Assembly: GCA_003864495.1 (NCBI GenBank)
Contig: ML133471.1
Coordinates: 4,090,257-4,154,256 of the forward strand
Origin: Nemopilema nomurai
Lineage: Eukaryota; Cnidaria; Scyphozoa; Rhizostomeae; Rhizostomatidae
Direction of reading: 5' to 3'
DNA length: 64,000 nt
The translations under genes were made by a program, and so were the position numbers. Positions 11,562 through 25,400 of the stretch are shown piece after piece; the stretch's first letter is position 1, and every line of letters starts with the position of its first letter. The notes below the pieces were generated by a model. It was given only the letters and a program-made list of their open reading frames with translations. It searched no databases and was not told the origin of the DNA.

Positions 11562-11749
11562 AAAGACATTTAACGGTATTTTGTAGCACCACGATTGAGT
11601 GATATAATCTTTCTGGTTGCTGAATGAATCGATTATAAATGAATTAGTCATGTTAAATTCCATGACGTCAAACTTGTTATCAGCTTCCTCATAGAGGCTT
11701 CTAATTATTCAGACTGCAAGAGCTTTCTTCTTGATGCTCGACAGTTATA

Positions 11750-11755
11750 AATAAA
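11750..11755 (+). terminator. AATAAA polyadenylation signal, DEG/ENaC copy 1
   Basis: Hexamer 189 bp after the stop codon, the first such signal downstream on this strand. Confidence 0.5.
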
Positions 11756-11759
11756 CAGC

Positions 11760-13400
11760 TCCTGTTACTGTATTTGCTTCCATAGCCCGTGGTTAAAGGG
11801 CCCGAATTTCAAGTTCCAACTAAGAATGAAACGTTTGAAGTGATTTTCCAAAAGTTTTGTCCCTAGCTATCATTTTCTACTAAAGCCCGCGTCTAGAAAT
11901 TATGATTCCCCCAACAATTTTGTCACTAACGGCAAGTTATAAAAAGTGGGCCGTTCTCTAAGGAGAACTAAGGACTTTTTCCAAGGATCTTTGCTCACAA
12001 GATTTTGTTACGTAAAGAGTCACGAGCTCATTGTATAGTCCAAATTCTGTAAGTTTAAGGCTAATAAATGAAGCAAAAATGAAAAAGGATCAATCATTTT
12101 GCATTCTTTAATAATTACCGTTATGAAAGTTGCTAAATATGTTTTCAGTGTTATTTTGCCAAACTTGCAACAGCCAGGCCTACTCTTGCCCAGTCGTGCA
12201 AGTTTATATTTTAAATAGTTAATATAGTTGATTGGCATTCTTTACATCATCGCATCGGTTTATGACAATAGGCTGGCAAGTATGACCGTCGCATAGCATA
12301 GGATGTCATTTTTATTGGCTAAAAAGTGTTGGATTGCATCATCACATATCATACTTCACTTTAATAGACATTTCCATTTATTGCACCAAGATGTATTCTA
12401 CTCAATGTTATGCTATTGTTTTGAGTTATTCCACTCTCAATTTGAGTGTATAGTTTTGCATTTTATTGCAATGTATTGTATTAACAAGTATTGTATTTTG
12501 TTATTTTACTATACTGCAGTAGTTAGATGTATATCCTTCTATATCACTATTGCACTTCGAGTGAACTTAGGAAACTTTCTTACACGCATCAAATTTGCTA
12601 CTGTCAGAAGCAATTTTTGATCTTCTTGCACTGCACACCATTTGATTGGATATTTAGTTCCTCAATTTAATTGTTTATCTGTTAGTTTTCGCACCTTGAC
12701 CAGCCAATAACAAATTTAGATTCAATTTTATCTAAATGCCTTTAATTTGAATAAAGTACTGCTTAATGTGTCTGATGTCTTCAGAGGAAGAGTATCAAAG
12801 AAAAAGGTGAAAAAGGTCAAAAGGTGAAAAAGGTCAAAAGGTGAAAAGGGTCTCCGCTCTTGCTAGCTGGTTATCTGGTCACAGAAAAAGGCCATTTCAG
12901 GGTCTCTACTAAACGTTCTTTACCTGGAAGTGGGTCGTAACCGATAATTTGCGCCAGAAATTTTACTACATAACCGGATCAAATAGTCTTTCTGTTAGCT
13001 AAAACGTTTTAGAATTTTTAGTTGTGAACCGGTGGGAAAGATCGGTTTAGGCAACTTCTATATCATAAACTGATCATAAACTTCTGTATCAAAGATTGGA
13101 AGTGATCTGAGTCTGGCCAAGGAACTCTGTCTTTACCTCTGTTTAACCATTGAAGAATAAGATGTCGAAGATTTTACAACTGTTGAACAATAAGATGAAC
13201 AATAAATGTCTTGCCTCGTTCGCGCTCAAGCCTCTATTTGGAACTAGAAAAAACTACGCTCCTCCGCAACCACTGCTTGTTTTTGTTGCAAGGATGTTCA
13301 ATGTCTTTACCTTCAACATGATGAGAGTAAAAACTTATTGATGCATCGATGATTACAGATGAATTTTTGCTGTCGATCTTGTCAAAGAATTTCTGTATCC
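11760..13400. other. Spacer and probable 5' UTR of CERT
   Basis: No gene recognised. A 17-bp tandem repeat of the AAAGGTGAAAAAGGTCA type lies at 12803-12851. An in-frame TGA at 13401 sits just before the CERT start codon. Confidence 0.5.
12803..12851 (+). repeat. 17-bp tandem repeat upstream of CERT
   Basis: Nearly three units of AAAGGTGAAAAAGGTCA, about 560 bp before the CERT start codon. Confidence 0.75.
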
Positions 13401-13415
13401 TGAGACTGTGAAAAT

Positions 13416-16400
13416 ATGGCCTTTAACATGGTTGAAGAACTAAGTCTGAGTTGCAGCGATGAGGAGGACGAAGCGGACTCTCCCCGCGAACTTCGACAGG
13501 AGATTAGCCTAGAAGGAGTACTCTCCAAATGGACAAACTATTTACATGGCTGGCAGGATCGATATTTCATTCTAAGAAATGGCAACCTCTCTTATTATAA
13601 ATCGGAGTTTGACACGGCCTTTGGATGTCGTGGGTCTGTTAGTCTTGGGAAGGCGAAAGTGATGGTAAGTTGCAAATCGACTAGGTCTTTGTCTCGGTTT
13701 ACCTCTGAAGAGAAGCTGATGACTCACGTTCTCGAAAGACAGAGTTTTCACTAAGCCAATTACTCAAGACCACACCATATTTGGCCTAGAAACTTAAATA
13801 GGCCTTTACTCCAATCATATTATTATTATGCACTGGAATAAAAACCATTCCAACCCCTGGTGGATGCATTCCGTCACAAATTTTTGTTACCACGCCTATC
13901 CTATCTAGCTGAGCTGTATATTAAGTTGCACCATGAAATGTACAAAATTTTGTGGAAAAGACTTTTGAAAGAATGAGTATTGTAAACACTTCAACATCAT
14001 CTAAACTAGGTTGAACACTTTAAAGACTTTTTGTTACACACAAGACTGAATTTTGACTCCATTTCTGTTGCATCCAAAGCAAGTCATCAATCCAGAGCAT
14101 AACTTGCATGTATTCCATGGCATAACATGTCTTGACTTTAACTTTTTTCTGATCTCCATTATCCAGAGAAATTTTAATACACAGCATCTAAGGGCTAGCT
14201 TTTAAGAGTTAACTTTGTGCTTCAAAAATTATGAACTTTCAGATGAAAATGATGTCTGTGTGTTAATTTTTCTTGCAAAGAAGGCAAGGAAAAATATATG
14301 TGCTTCACCCGCTATAAAAACTAATCACAACAGTGATATCCAAACAGTATGAAAACAGTTAAAAAAAAGTCAAATTAAAAGAAGGGCCACATCAAAAGGT
14401 TGTGTCAGTATAGCATAAAGTGGTTGATGTCCAGTGATTGGTGACTATTATTAAATACTAATCAGTCCAAACAGCTAAATATATAGACTTAAGCTGGATA
14501 ACTTTATCACACGATAACATAAGATAAGACTGGGCTAATCAATATAATTTTCTTTATTAAGCTTACAAACATCAATTCCAACATATTAAAGAGAACAACA
14601 TTACGGTAGGTGTCAGGTAAAATTTTGGGTCTTTTGATCACCTTATTTGTCACCCAAGAACATCAATTTTGATGTTAGACAAAATATGTCTGAAGTGAAA
14701 AAAGGCTGTCAACGTCCAACAGTTCTATTTTTGGCTCATTTGACCACTAATGCTGGATTTCCTTTCACTTTAAATTTGCTGTGTGAAATATTGGATTGTT
14801 TGACCAGGAGTTTACAGTAAATTCTCTTTTTAGCCCCCGGGGGCATATTGTTTCTCAGTACTTCAAAGAAGGGGGCTTGTAAGAGAGGGGGCTAAATTGA
14901 GATGGGACTTATTTCATTTATCCTTTTACAAAATTGGGGGGCTAATAAGAAAGGGGGGTTTAATTGAGAGGATGGGGGCCTAAAAGAGAATTTATGGTAT
15001 AGACCAATATCAAACCTGTGAAGTAAACTGAATCACAGAAAAGGAGACTTGCACATCACAATAATTGTCTTCATGGATTTTATACTTGTGGTAATTTGTG
15101 TTAATAATCCAAAAGACTGTCATGCTTCTTAAGAAAATTAGAACAAACAAATGTTTCATGGTGCAAAACTTCAAAAGCAAGAAATAGTGGAAGCATAATT
15201 TTTAAATACTTTTTCCCAAAAACTCCTCAGAGTATGCAAATGACCAACATCTGAGAAAAAAATAGCAAATTGCAGATAGAAATCATTTAATGGTTACAAG
15301 CTGTACACAATGAATCAATGCCCATTTCAAACCTAACTTTTTTGAAGAGCCCAAGGAAAAATAATTTCTGTCTAGTTAGAACAGGATTTTACATAGAAAA
15401 GTAGAATGACCAGTGTTGCTGGAGGCAGTTTTGAGCATGGAGAGAGGGCTCCAAAATGAACAAAAAGGCACTAAGAAACACATTTCTCATTTTTCTGCCC
15501 TGCGACCAAATTTTAGAATCTTAAGTTACAAGTCATTGCTAAAATAGACCTTTGAAGCCTAGAAAGGCTACCTCTTTGTGGCGAATACTCATATTCAGAA
15601 CAATTCCCATAGCCGTAAATTTGATTCAAAATAAGAAATTAAATAAGAAACATATGGGGCTGAAGTTATGCGAACAAATAAGCAACATTCGACTGATACG
15701 GAAGCCATGTGTTCTCATGACTCATGACATGATGGGCTTTAAAAAAACTTTTTGTTGGCCTCTTGCGAGACAGGAGGTGCAACTTAATTCATCGCACCCA
15801 TGTTGCAGCAATAAGGGAAGGAAACAGAACATCATGCAGCAAACAAAAAATAGCAAATCAGACAGTTGTGCAGGGTGAAGTTTGATGGCAGAATGGTGTG
15901 TTTAAAATGAAAAAGAATATTTTTATCTAAGAATTGTTCCCTGAAATGTTCAAATATTTGCAAATGAGAAAGACTTTTGCTCATGATAGCCTGATTTTTG
16001 TGAATATTGTCATTTGATCAGGCACTATGATTACAGAGTCATAATTTAAGGTATATTCATTCATGGGGAATTTCAACAGTCAGGAAGGGTAGTTTCTTAG
16101 CACAATGCTCATTGCAATAATTGATGTCCATTGCTGCTTCAGTTAAAACTCCAGATGAAACATAATACAAAAGTTCTTTCTAGTTGTTAAGGCTTCTGTC
16201 TCAGATGCCTTTTGGTTTGCCACAGTTGGCTGCATTTAGATACCTGGCAAGTTATCTAGTCACTTCATGTTGCTTTCACCACAAGGTGGTGTGAACAGGA
16301 GTATAGTTATCAAACTATTTGCATGCTAATTGTCTTATTTCGCTATTTATCTTGAATGCAGCCTTAAACAGCTGCAGCAAGCTGGTTTTCATTAGTTTTT

Positions 16401-19400
16401 TCATATGAAAGTTGGTCTTGCTTACCACTTCAATAGCCGTGATAAGGAGGCACTATTTACAATTACCCTGAATATGTTTGTTTTCTCTTGGCACTATTGG
16501 TTTTCAATGGATTTTTGCAATCAAGTTAATATAAACATTTGATGGAGTAATCACCTTCAAGGATGCATAAATGATAGATGTTCCCTTCCAGTTTAAGTCT
16601 ACTTGAGTTTTTTCATTTATTCTTAGAGCCATGAATATGATGATTGCAGATTTGATGTTCATGTCAACGATAACATTTATTACCTGAGGTCAGCTGACCC
16701 TGATGAAAGATCAAAGTGGATGTCAACATTAGAGGCTGCCAAGGTAAACTTTGAAAACGGATTGAAATTAATGCCATCTTCATCAGTTTCTTTAGAATAA
16801 TATATGACATTATCATCATCTACATGAAACATCTTCATTTTTGAGGATCCTAATTTTGAGAGATTTTCAGAAAAAGTTTTCTCTGCATAATGGTAAGAAA
16901 CTTTGTTGCAAGCAAATTTTGATGACAGATGGTGTTTAAGTCACATAATTTTGAAAATCGGTTACATTGATGTCGAAGACTGTTAGTATATATATTGGAC
17001 TATCAAGTGGTACCATGAACTCTGTAGTTTAAATGGTTAGTTTAAGAACTTTTGCTATTTTCCAGAGTTCTATTCGAAGTAAAGCAGGCATCATGCCGAA
17101 TCTTGAGCAATATAAACACAGTCTTCGTCATATGGAAAACACCATGCATGATTTCTTTCCTGCGTGTTATTCACACTCTTACATATCTGGCTATTTCAGA
17201 TCCACTTTAAACTGTCCCCTTCAAAAACGGTACCGTGGCAGTGCAAAATTCGTTTCCGGATAGCAGAGGGCGAAAATTTGTTGTTTCTCCGGCAAATTTT
17301 CTTCACCTTTTAGATTCTGTGATGCTTTATGAAAGTGAGGAAAAGGCACTAAAGATTTTTTGCCTGAATTTTAGACTTTTTGTCACTGTTGACCTGAGAT
17401 GACATTTACTTGACAAAGAGAGTTTTTCATCAGTGTTTAGAAAAAAATGAAGTTAAAAACAAGAATACGTTTTTTAAAAGACTGCTTTGATCTATGAAGA
17501 CCCAATTTTTCAGAAATAAAAAAATAGGCTAAATGGATAAAATAATAAAAAACCTTATACTGTGAAGGTTCAGTGTCCTGGTCGCGCAGTTATGTTTGAA
17601 ACCATACTGGGTGTTCAATTAAGTTGAAATGTGCTATGAGACTATAATTTCTTCTCTTTTTTGGCAATCCAGTTTTTATCGTTTATATAAATACATAATA
17701 GCATCTCCATCTCCATTGCAATAAACACAGCCTCCTATCTGGTAGGAAATAATAATCTCTGCACAGACAGGGCATTTTTAACATACTGAGTGGTGGGGGA
17801 ATTGCCCCACCGGGCCCTACGAGTTCCCCCACCACTGAAGAGAAAAATGCTATATTTCCCTCAAATGTCGGCCATTTTGTTGGCCCTTATAGATAAAAGT
17901 AACCGCTGTTTCAAAAAGCTGGTAACAAATTTGGGGGCTCAATCGATGCTTATAGCAATCTTTATATCACTATATATCTCATTTATCCACCTTGTAACTT
18001 GATTCATTGCTCAATGTACCAAAATCTTAGTGTTTCCTTGCATTTTTCAACCCTACTCACGCTGAGATATTGCCTTGAAATTAATATATCCCGTCATTTC
18101 TCGTGTTTTGTGCCCATTTTTACCATAATAGCCATCAGTGCTGGTAGTGTTTCTTGCTGTCAATAAATAAGTTCCCACCCTCGAGTAAGCTTCCCCCTTC
18201 GAATAGGCCCCCACCCTAAAATATTTTGCGAAATAAGCCCCCGGGGCTTATACGAGGACTTACGGTTGTGTCATATCTTGGAGGCAAAAGTCTCAACCCT
18301 AAAATAGTTCAGTATATATCACAATCTCAAGCGCCAATCCGAAGATTTCTGTGTCATTTCCTACGTCATTTCCGGTAGTGTATAAGTGTGGGCCCTTTAA
18401 GAGAAATGCCCACCACTAAAAAATGCTTAAAAATGCCCTGTGCACAGAGACAGAGATTGGGGAATTCTTCGTGTTTGAATTCAAGTATTTTTGGCCACAA
18501 AGACCGGACAGTGCTTCCACGATAATAGGCCTTCACTAACGCCTTGAATGGTTTCCATTCGAAGAAAACCTTTTATATTCACCATTAAGTAACCTAAACT
18601 GGAAATTTGAGCAAAAGCTGACGACCACCACGTTCCTGGGGGGATTCGAACATAGCAAAGCGATTAGCCTTATTACAATAGGAAAACACAATAGGCACTA
18701 TTATAAGAATTTGCCGATGTTGCTCAGCTAATGAAAAACAAAATTTCCAATTTTTCATTAAAGAAAACAATTTTATGAATGTCGAAAGCAACGGTCAAGT
18801 CAAATATACATCTCATGCGTGCGATAAATCGTTCGCATTATTGGCGTCATGCGTGTGCCGATGCGTGTGCCGATGCGTGTGCCGATGCGTGTGCCGATGC
18901 GTGCGCGTGCGATCGACTGTAAACACCATGTGATTTTCATAGATATCTTGATTATGCACAATTATTGCATCCTTGTTCTGTGCCAGCTCTGTTAAAAAGA
19001 TTGGCAACAGCTTTTAAATTAAAAAATATTTACAATTTTTATGGCCTTTTTTGAATAAAAAGCAAATGTTGACATTTCATTGACGTTGTCGACAAAACGA
19101 TTTAAACAAGATTTAAGAATTGCTTTGAATGTTAATGACTAGAAGCTTAATGTGCACCTCAAAAACAAATGAATTTTTATGGCATTCTTTGAAAAACCAG
19201 TTCTTTATGAAAAGCAGCTGCCTACAATGCCACTTGATTACATAACTTTGGCTTTGATTCATGACCAGTTTTTCTTTCTTCCTGTTTCACCAATTCCAAG
19301 ATATTCTTTGGATGTCTATTTGTTTATTCCAGAATAAATATCATATAGCATCTAATCTTGAAATGATTCTAAGAAGATTTAGGCACATTGAAACAGTTTT

Positions 19401-22400
19401 AGTTAACTGACAGAATTACCTAGGGTTTCTGATTCACATTTTGAGCAATGGATTTACACCTTTCAAGGTTTTTCATAAAAATATGCCTTATTAGTGTTGC
19501 ATTTATGCAAGAAATACAGTCTAGAGAAGACATGAAAGGGGTATGCACACCCCCGAAGAGACGCTTAAACTGATCAGACCAAGTAACAATTTGAACATTA
19601 AATGTGGAACTTTTATTGCGGCAAGAGACCAGATTTAAATTGCTGTACCATATGATAGCAGACCAGAAAAGGGGGAAAGTAGACAAATGTCTAGAGTTGA
19701 AAGGGGAAGTCAAAAAGGTTTGAAACATGAAATGCGCAGCAGTCATACCCCTGATGGTGCACTTGGAAGTACAAAAAAGAAACTGGTTGATCTGGTGAAA
19801 AGGCTAGAGGCCACATTGGATACAGCACTCACACAGAAGACAACATTATTAGAAGCTACCCAGGAATTTGGTTTTTTAGAGAAAATTCTATTTTCTATCA
19901 CAAAGTTTGATCATTCTGCAAATCCCAAAATTTGTTTAATTTTAAACACAATTTAGATTTATCATTGTAAACTACTGGGTGATATTCAAATGAAAGAGGC
20001 CTTGCGCTGGGAAAGTGAAAAAAGCATGCATGAAGCAATAAAATAAATTTCCAATGAATGTCACCAGTGCTTTGTTTGGTAGAAAAAAGATCGCGGTGTT
20101 TCAAAGCTAGACAAATTATGCAAACACACAGTAGATGCCTTCAACCAACACATCTACATTAGGAAATCAAGTATTTTTCCACTTATTTAGCAGTGTTAAT
20201 CAAAACATTTCATATAAAATTGGTCTTTTAAATTAAATTTAAAATTAGGCTTGACTTTATTTTCAAATCGTGGTCGACTTGTATTCATATAAGGGTTGTG
20301 ATCTTGGTGAAATTGCTGAATCTGAAATTGAAAGCAGCTGTTTTTCGGGATTTAGACGGGTATGGCACAAGACATTTGGTCATTTGAACGCTACATGATC
20401 ATATAAAGCAGTGGATGTTGCAAGTACAGAACAGATGGACAGGATAATGAAGAGGGCTGATAATCCTTCTAGTTTGCAAGAAGCACAGACCGAGCCGAGC
20501 TCAAAGCAACAGCAACAACAGGCAACGCTGCGGTCTTACTTGAGCACATCTACAATCCATGGACTCTCGAAGCTGGGAGAGTCAACTCATTGGAGCCTGC
20601 GACTTCTCTGGGGTGTTATAATTTTTGCTCTTTTGTTGCTAAGCGTTTTCAACATTTACGAGCTCACGGTTGAATTCCTTCAATTTCAAACATATTATTC
20701 TATTCAAGACCATTCCAATTCTACAGCGAAATTCCCAAGCGTGACCATCTGTAATGCCAACAACTATCAGAAAAGCAAAGTGAACAGTCTGGTTGAGAAC
20801 GTGGATGAACGCTTCCAGGACCTTTTAGACCAAGGCTTAAGGAATAATGTGGTAAATGATTGGTCATTGGTACCTAGGGCGGTTGAATTTCTGTCTCACA
20901 ATAACTATACTTTGGCAAAAGCGACGGAATCGGCTTCAAAATCGCTTTTTCTTGATGCTCTAGAAGGCTGGTGCAAATTTGGCATTTCAAAAGCTTGCAG
21001 CCGATTCGACTTTGTGGATTTTATGAAGAACGTTAACTCTGGATTTTGCAAGACATTTAATCCTAATGGCACTTTCAACCAGGCCATTGCAGGCCCCCTC
21101 GGTGGACTCACTTTGACTCTCTATCTCAATCAAGAAGACTATATGAGACTTGTACCTATAGATGGTGGAGCTGGTGCTCTTTTGACAGTTCATCCTCAAG
21201 ACGTCTTTCCTGGATTTGGTGACACTTGGTTTGCCATCCAGCCGGGGACCCAAACACGCATATCGATAGAGCAAAAGATCACCTTTCGGAAGCAGAAGCC
21301 CTACAAATCTAAATGCGTGAACTGGGATGGAGACATTATTTACCCAGGACGTTATCATACAAGTAACTGCAGAGAATCTTGTCTTCAACTAAAGCTTTAT
21401 GAGAGTTGTGGTTTTATTGATAATAGAGTGGGTGAATTTTTAAAACTGACGGGAAAAAAGCTCTCTCTGCAGCAAAAGAGTTTGTCTAAAGATCCTTTTA
21501 ATTGCAGCCATGAGTTTTATGAAAACGTATCTGTTGAAAAGAATTGTGATTGCCCTTTGCCATGTTGGGAGGAATCCTTTGTGCTTTCCTCTTCGAGTTC
21601 TCGATGGCCTAGCGAGGTAGACATGCAGTATTATAGGCCAGTCCTTTCCAAAGTATTAAACAGAACTGATGTAGCAAGTGACTTCATTTACGCAAATTTT
21701 CTACAGTTAAAGATTTTCTTCAAAACATTAGGGTACCAAGAAGTTAGGGAGGTCGCAAATATGAGCCCGTCTTCCTTTACAGCTGGTATTGGGGGGTCAT
21801 TGGGGCTTTTTGTGGGAGCCTCTTTTTTCTCTGTTCTTGAATTCGTGGGATTTGTCATCACAGTTTGTTTTGGTCATCGTCATAGACGCATTGTCAATGC
21901 TGGTGAAGTGTAGTAGCTGCGATCAAAGACTGGGAAGGGCTTGACAGCCATCGACTTTCAATTCATCAACAACAGCTGCTTGACTTACCTTTGAGCATAA
22001 CTTAATGATGTTATATTTGTTAGCGTGTACTATAAAGCAGTAAATTGTATAATGTCAAATTATCTCATTTTACATTACATTATATTATATTATATTATAT
22101 TATATTATATTATATTATATTATATTATATTATATTATATTATATTATATTATATTATATTATATTATATTATATTATATTTTTATATGATATCATATTA
22201 TATGACATGATATCATATTTGAATTGTACGATATTGCAATCTTATATAATATTACATTATTATTCTATATTACATTATAATTCTATTATATATTATGTTA
22301 TATTATATTTTATTACATTATATTATATTATGTTATGTTTGTCTTTTTGCAATATGATATTATATTGTACCAGAATATTCCGTCGTGTCTAATAGCACAA

Positions 22401-25400
22401 CGCTTAACCACAGTTAACTAGATTGTATCATATTGGGTATATTGCGTTCTTTATGACTTGAAGTGTTATTTATTTTGTTGTTGAGCTGCGTCCTGGTCTG
22501 TACAAAGGTCTGCGAATATCTCCATGGTAGAATACACAGTTCCCATGCTTCTTTGTTCGGATGTGTTCCATGCAGCAAGAGCCGTGAATGCTCCTGTATT
22601 TCGATGGCTAATGTGATCAAGGCATATGATTAGATTTATTAAATGACAAAGGATTCTCGAGGTAGCTCCGTTCTGCCATCGTACCGCCTGTATTGAATCA
22701 TACTTCTTATCATTTTACACAGGTACTTTCATGCATCAGAGAGTTATCAGTAAATGCTCTTTCGAGACACACTTGTTATCCCATGTTGTTGAAGCCATAT
22801 AAAGTCTACGCTATCGCCTTGTTTGCTTCCACGCAGAGTCCAGAAAAGCTATAACCTTCCTCCTGAGGCTGCAATTTTTATAGTTCAAACCTTCCACCCT
22901 ACGAACCAAAAACCTTTTACAATCACTTACATTGTTTACAATAAAACTACTAATAAACCTTTTCCTCAAGTATGACATGAATGGCAAAGCCTTCCCTCCG
23001 GCTCCCAGCTCTACTCTATATATGTAATTGTAATGGCACCGACTTGGTGTTAATTACGAAGCCATGTAAACTGATTTGTAAACCGAATAGCTCTGAAGAT
23101 GATTTTGTTTTGTTCATTTCAGCAAGCTGAGTCCGGCTACGGGTCAGAAACACAACTCCCAAAGGTTGCCTCCGTGCTTTCCTTGACATCTCTCCCGAGT
23201 TTGCAGTCCTCCTCGTCCTTCAAGGTATAGATTGGTCGCGCACTGTTTTCATTCTTTAGTGGGAGGGTTGAACGGCATTCGCTTTCTGACTAGGCTATAA
23301 TGCAATGTTAATCATTAATTCAGTTTATAGTCACAAACCTTTTGCCAAAGACTGTCTGACAATATTTGATGTATAATTTTTTTCGGGTATTTATCCGCCT
23401 TAGGTATGCTTTAGGTATGCTAATTTTGGGTATATTACCTTCAAGCTGTTAAAAAGAAATGACCTTGTTTTGGAAGCAATTATCAAGTGAAATTTACCTC
23501 TGAAGTTTGGTTCATTCTCCATCTTTTGAGTTGCCGTTTTCTAGAGAGGTGATGGGCTGAAAGAGAAGCTTCTGGAAATGGAGACATTTCGCGACATTCT
23601 TTGTCGCCAGATTGACACTCTTCAGTCCTATTTTGATTCAAGTGCTGACAAGAACCCGAGATTCGAGTCTCAGGGCTTGGACCTTGACGATGATGACTTC
23701 GATGCAGGTACGCCATGAATGTTTCTGTGATGTTTGTCGAGTTACTGACGGAAGCAGTCGCTTAACCTTTGTTGATCTAATCTCCTCTGTTAATAATGAT
23801 GCCTGGCTACCCCTCTTGCTTTCGGCTAACATATGTTCCGCTAAATTGCTCGACATTGTATTTGGAGTAGTAGCTTAACTCGTGCAAGTTGAATTATGCA
23901 GAGTAACAGCTAGGTGACTTGGAGTAAAACCAAGTTGCAAGCTGTGTCTCCTGAGCCAAACCCGGGGCCATTTAAGCTGCCTTATTTTGTAGATGATTTG
24001 TCTGCCACCCCGACACCCCACGATGGAAATAATTACCTTCAGTCGCATCACTTAAGTCGACAGGCAGTCGATTTTCGCGGTGAAGCCATCACATTTAAAG
24101 CGACGACCGATGGAGTGCTCCAAGTGTTATCGCATTGCATCGAACTGATGTCAAAGCGAGAAGATCAATGGAAACGAAGGGTGGAAAAGGTATGTTTTCC
24201 CAATGCCAACTTGAATGCAGAGTCTTGAGTGTTTGAATGCAGAGGCTTGAGTGTTTGTAGAGTACTTGGCATTTTAAAAATGCTTGATTTCGAAGTAAGT
24301 AAGAATTGTTTACTCACCCTGATCTTTCTGTATTGCAATGTCATCATACGTTGTTCCCTGTATTCTTCTTTGTGCTAGTCTTCGCGTGTCCTTTGGACCC
24401 ACTCTTGATAACCTGACTTGAACAGTGGTAATTAAGTAGTCATTCTGCAGTATTGCCAAGCAGTTTGTTGAAGACAGCTTATAAACCAAGATATGCCCAA
24501 TTTCCATCCTAGTCAATTTTTACAGTCTTTGAACTGCACTTCAAATTATGTTTTGAAAATGTTTCAGTGAAGCTATGCAATTGTCGGTTTCAACATAGAA
24601 TCTCAAATATTAATTATTCTCCTATGATGTTAAGAATCACTTTTCTTTCATTAGGAGCGAGAAAGGAATAAGAAGTTGCAGGAGCAATACAAAGAGGCAT
24701 TAGAAAAGTTAAAGGTGTCTTCGTTTGTTGGTGGACCAGATTACGAGGTACATTGGCATCGAAATTTAACCACTATCGCGAATTTTTCTGTCAACAACTA
24801 TGGATCAAGATGTTTTGCAGGATAAACCGGGTGCATTTACATGAATTAGTCAAAAGTAAAATGTTTTGGCAAAAACAGGAATTGAGAATTAATGCAGATC
24901 ACCAAAGTAATCAGAACCCTCCGTCACAGGCATTTAAGCTCTTTTCGGTATTTCATCTTTTGCAGTGCTTCCTGCTAGGCACTAGGCGATTTCTCTTTTT
25001 CTTTTGCGTTCAGTTTTTTGCTGTTATGATCTATTAAACCGATATGATGGCCTACGCACAATGGCGTGAAATGCTATACCATTTGGTATTTAGATTAAAA
25101 TATCTATCGTGGTTTATTTCATCTTCGCGTATCTTTACCTTCAAGTCAATGTTAGCAAGATAAATATCTTATATCTTCAAACAAGTGTCTTGATGTCAAT
25201 CATCATGTAAATCAGTAATGCATTTACCCATGGGCTTACTGGGCCCAGGCCAAGGGGTCCCCTAAGATTTTCAATTTTTGAAAAAGTTTAAAAACCTACA
25301 TATGGTGATGTTGATGATTTGAGTAGCATGACACAAATTTGTTTGGTACGTTTGAAGGGGCCCCAATCAAATTAGGGCCCAGGTCCCCGGTGGTCTGCAA

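Noticed and set aside
18600..18680. Minus-strand B-box-like GTTCGAATCC, possible tRNA or SINE
   Set aside because: No matching A box at the right distance and no cloverleaf could be drawn.
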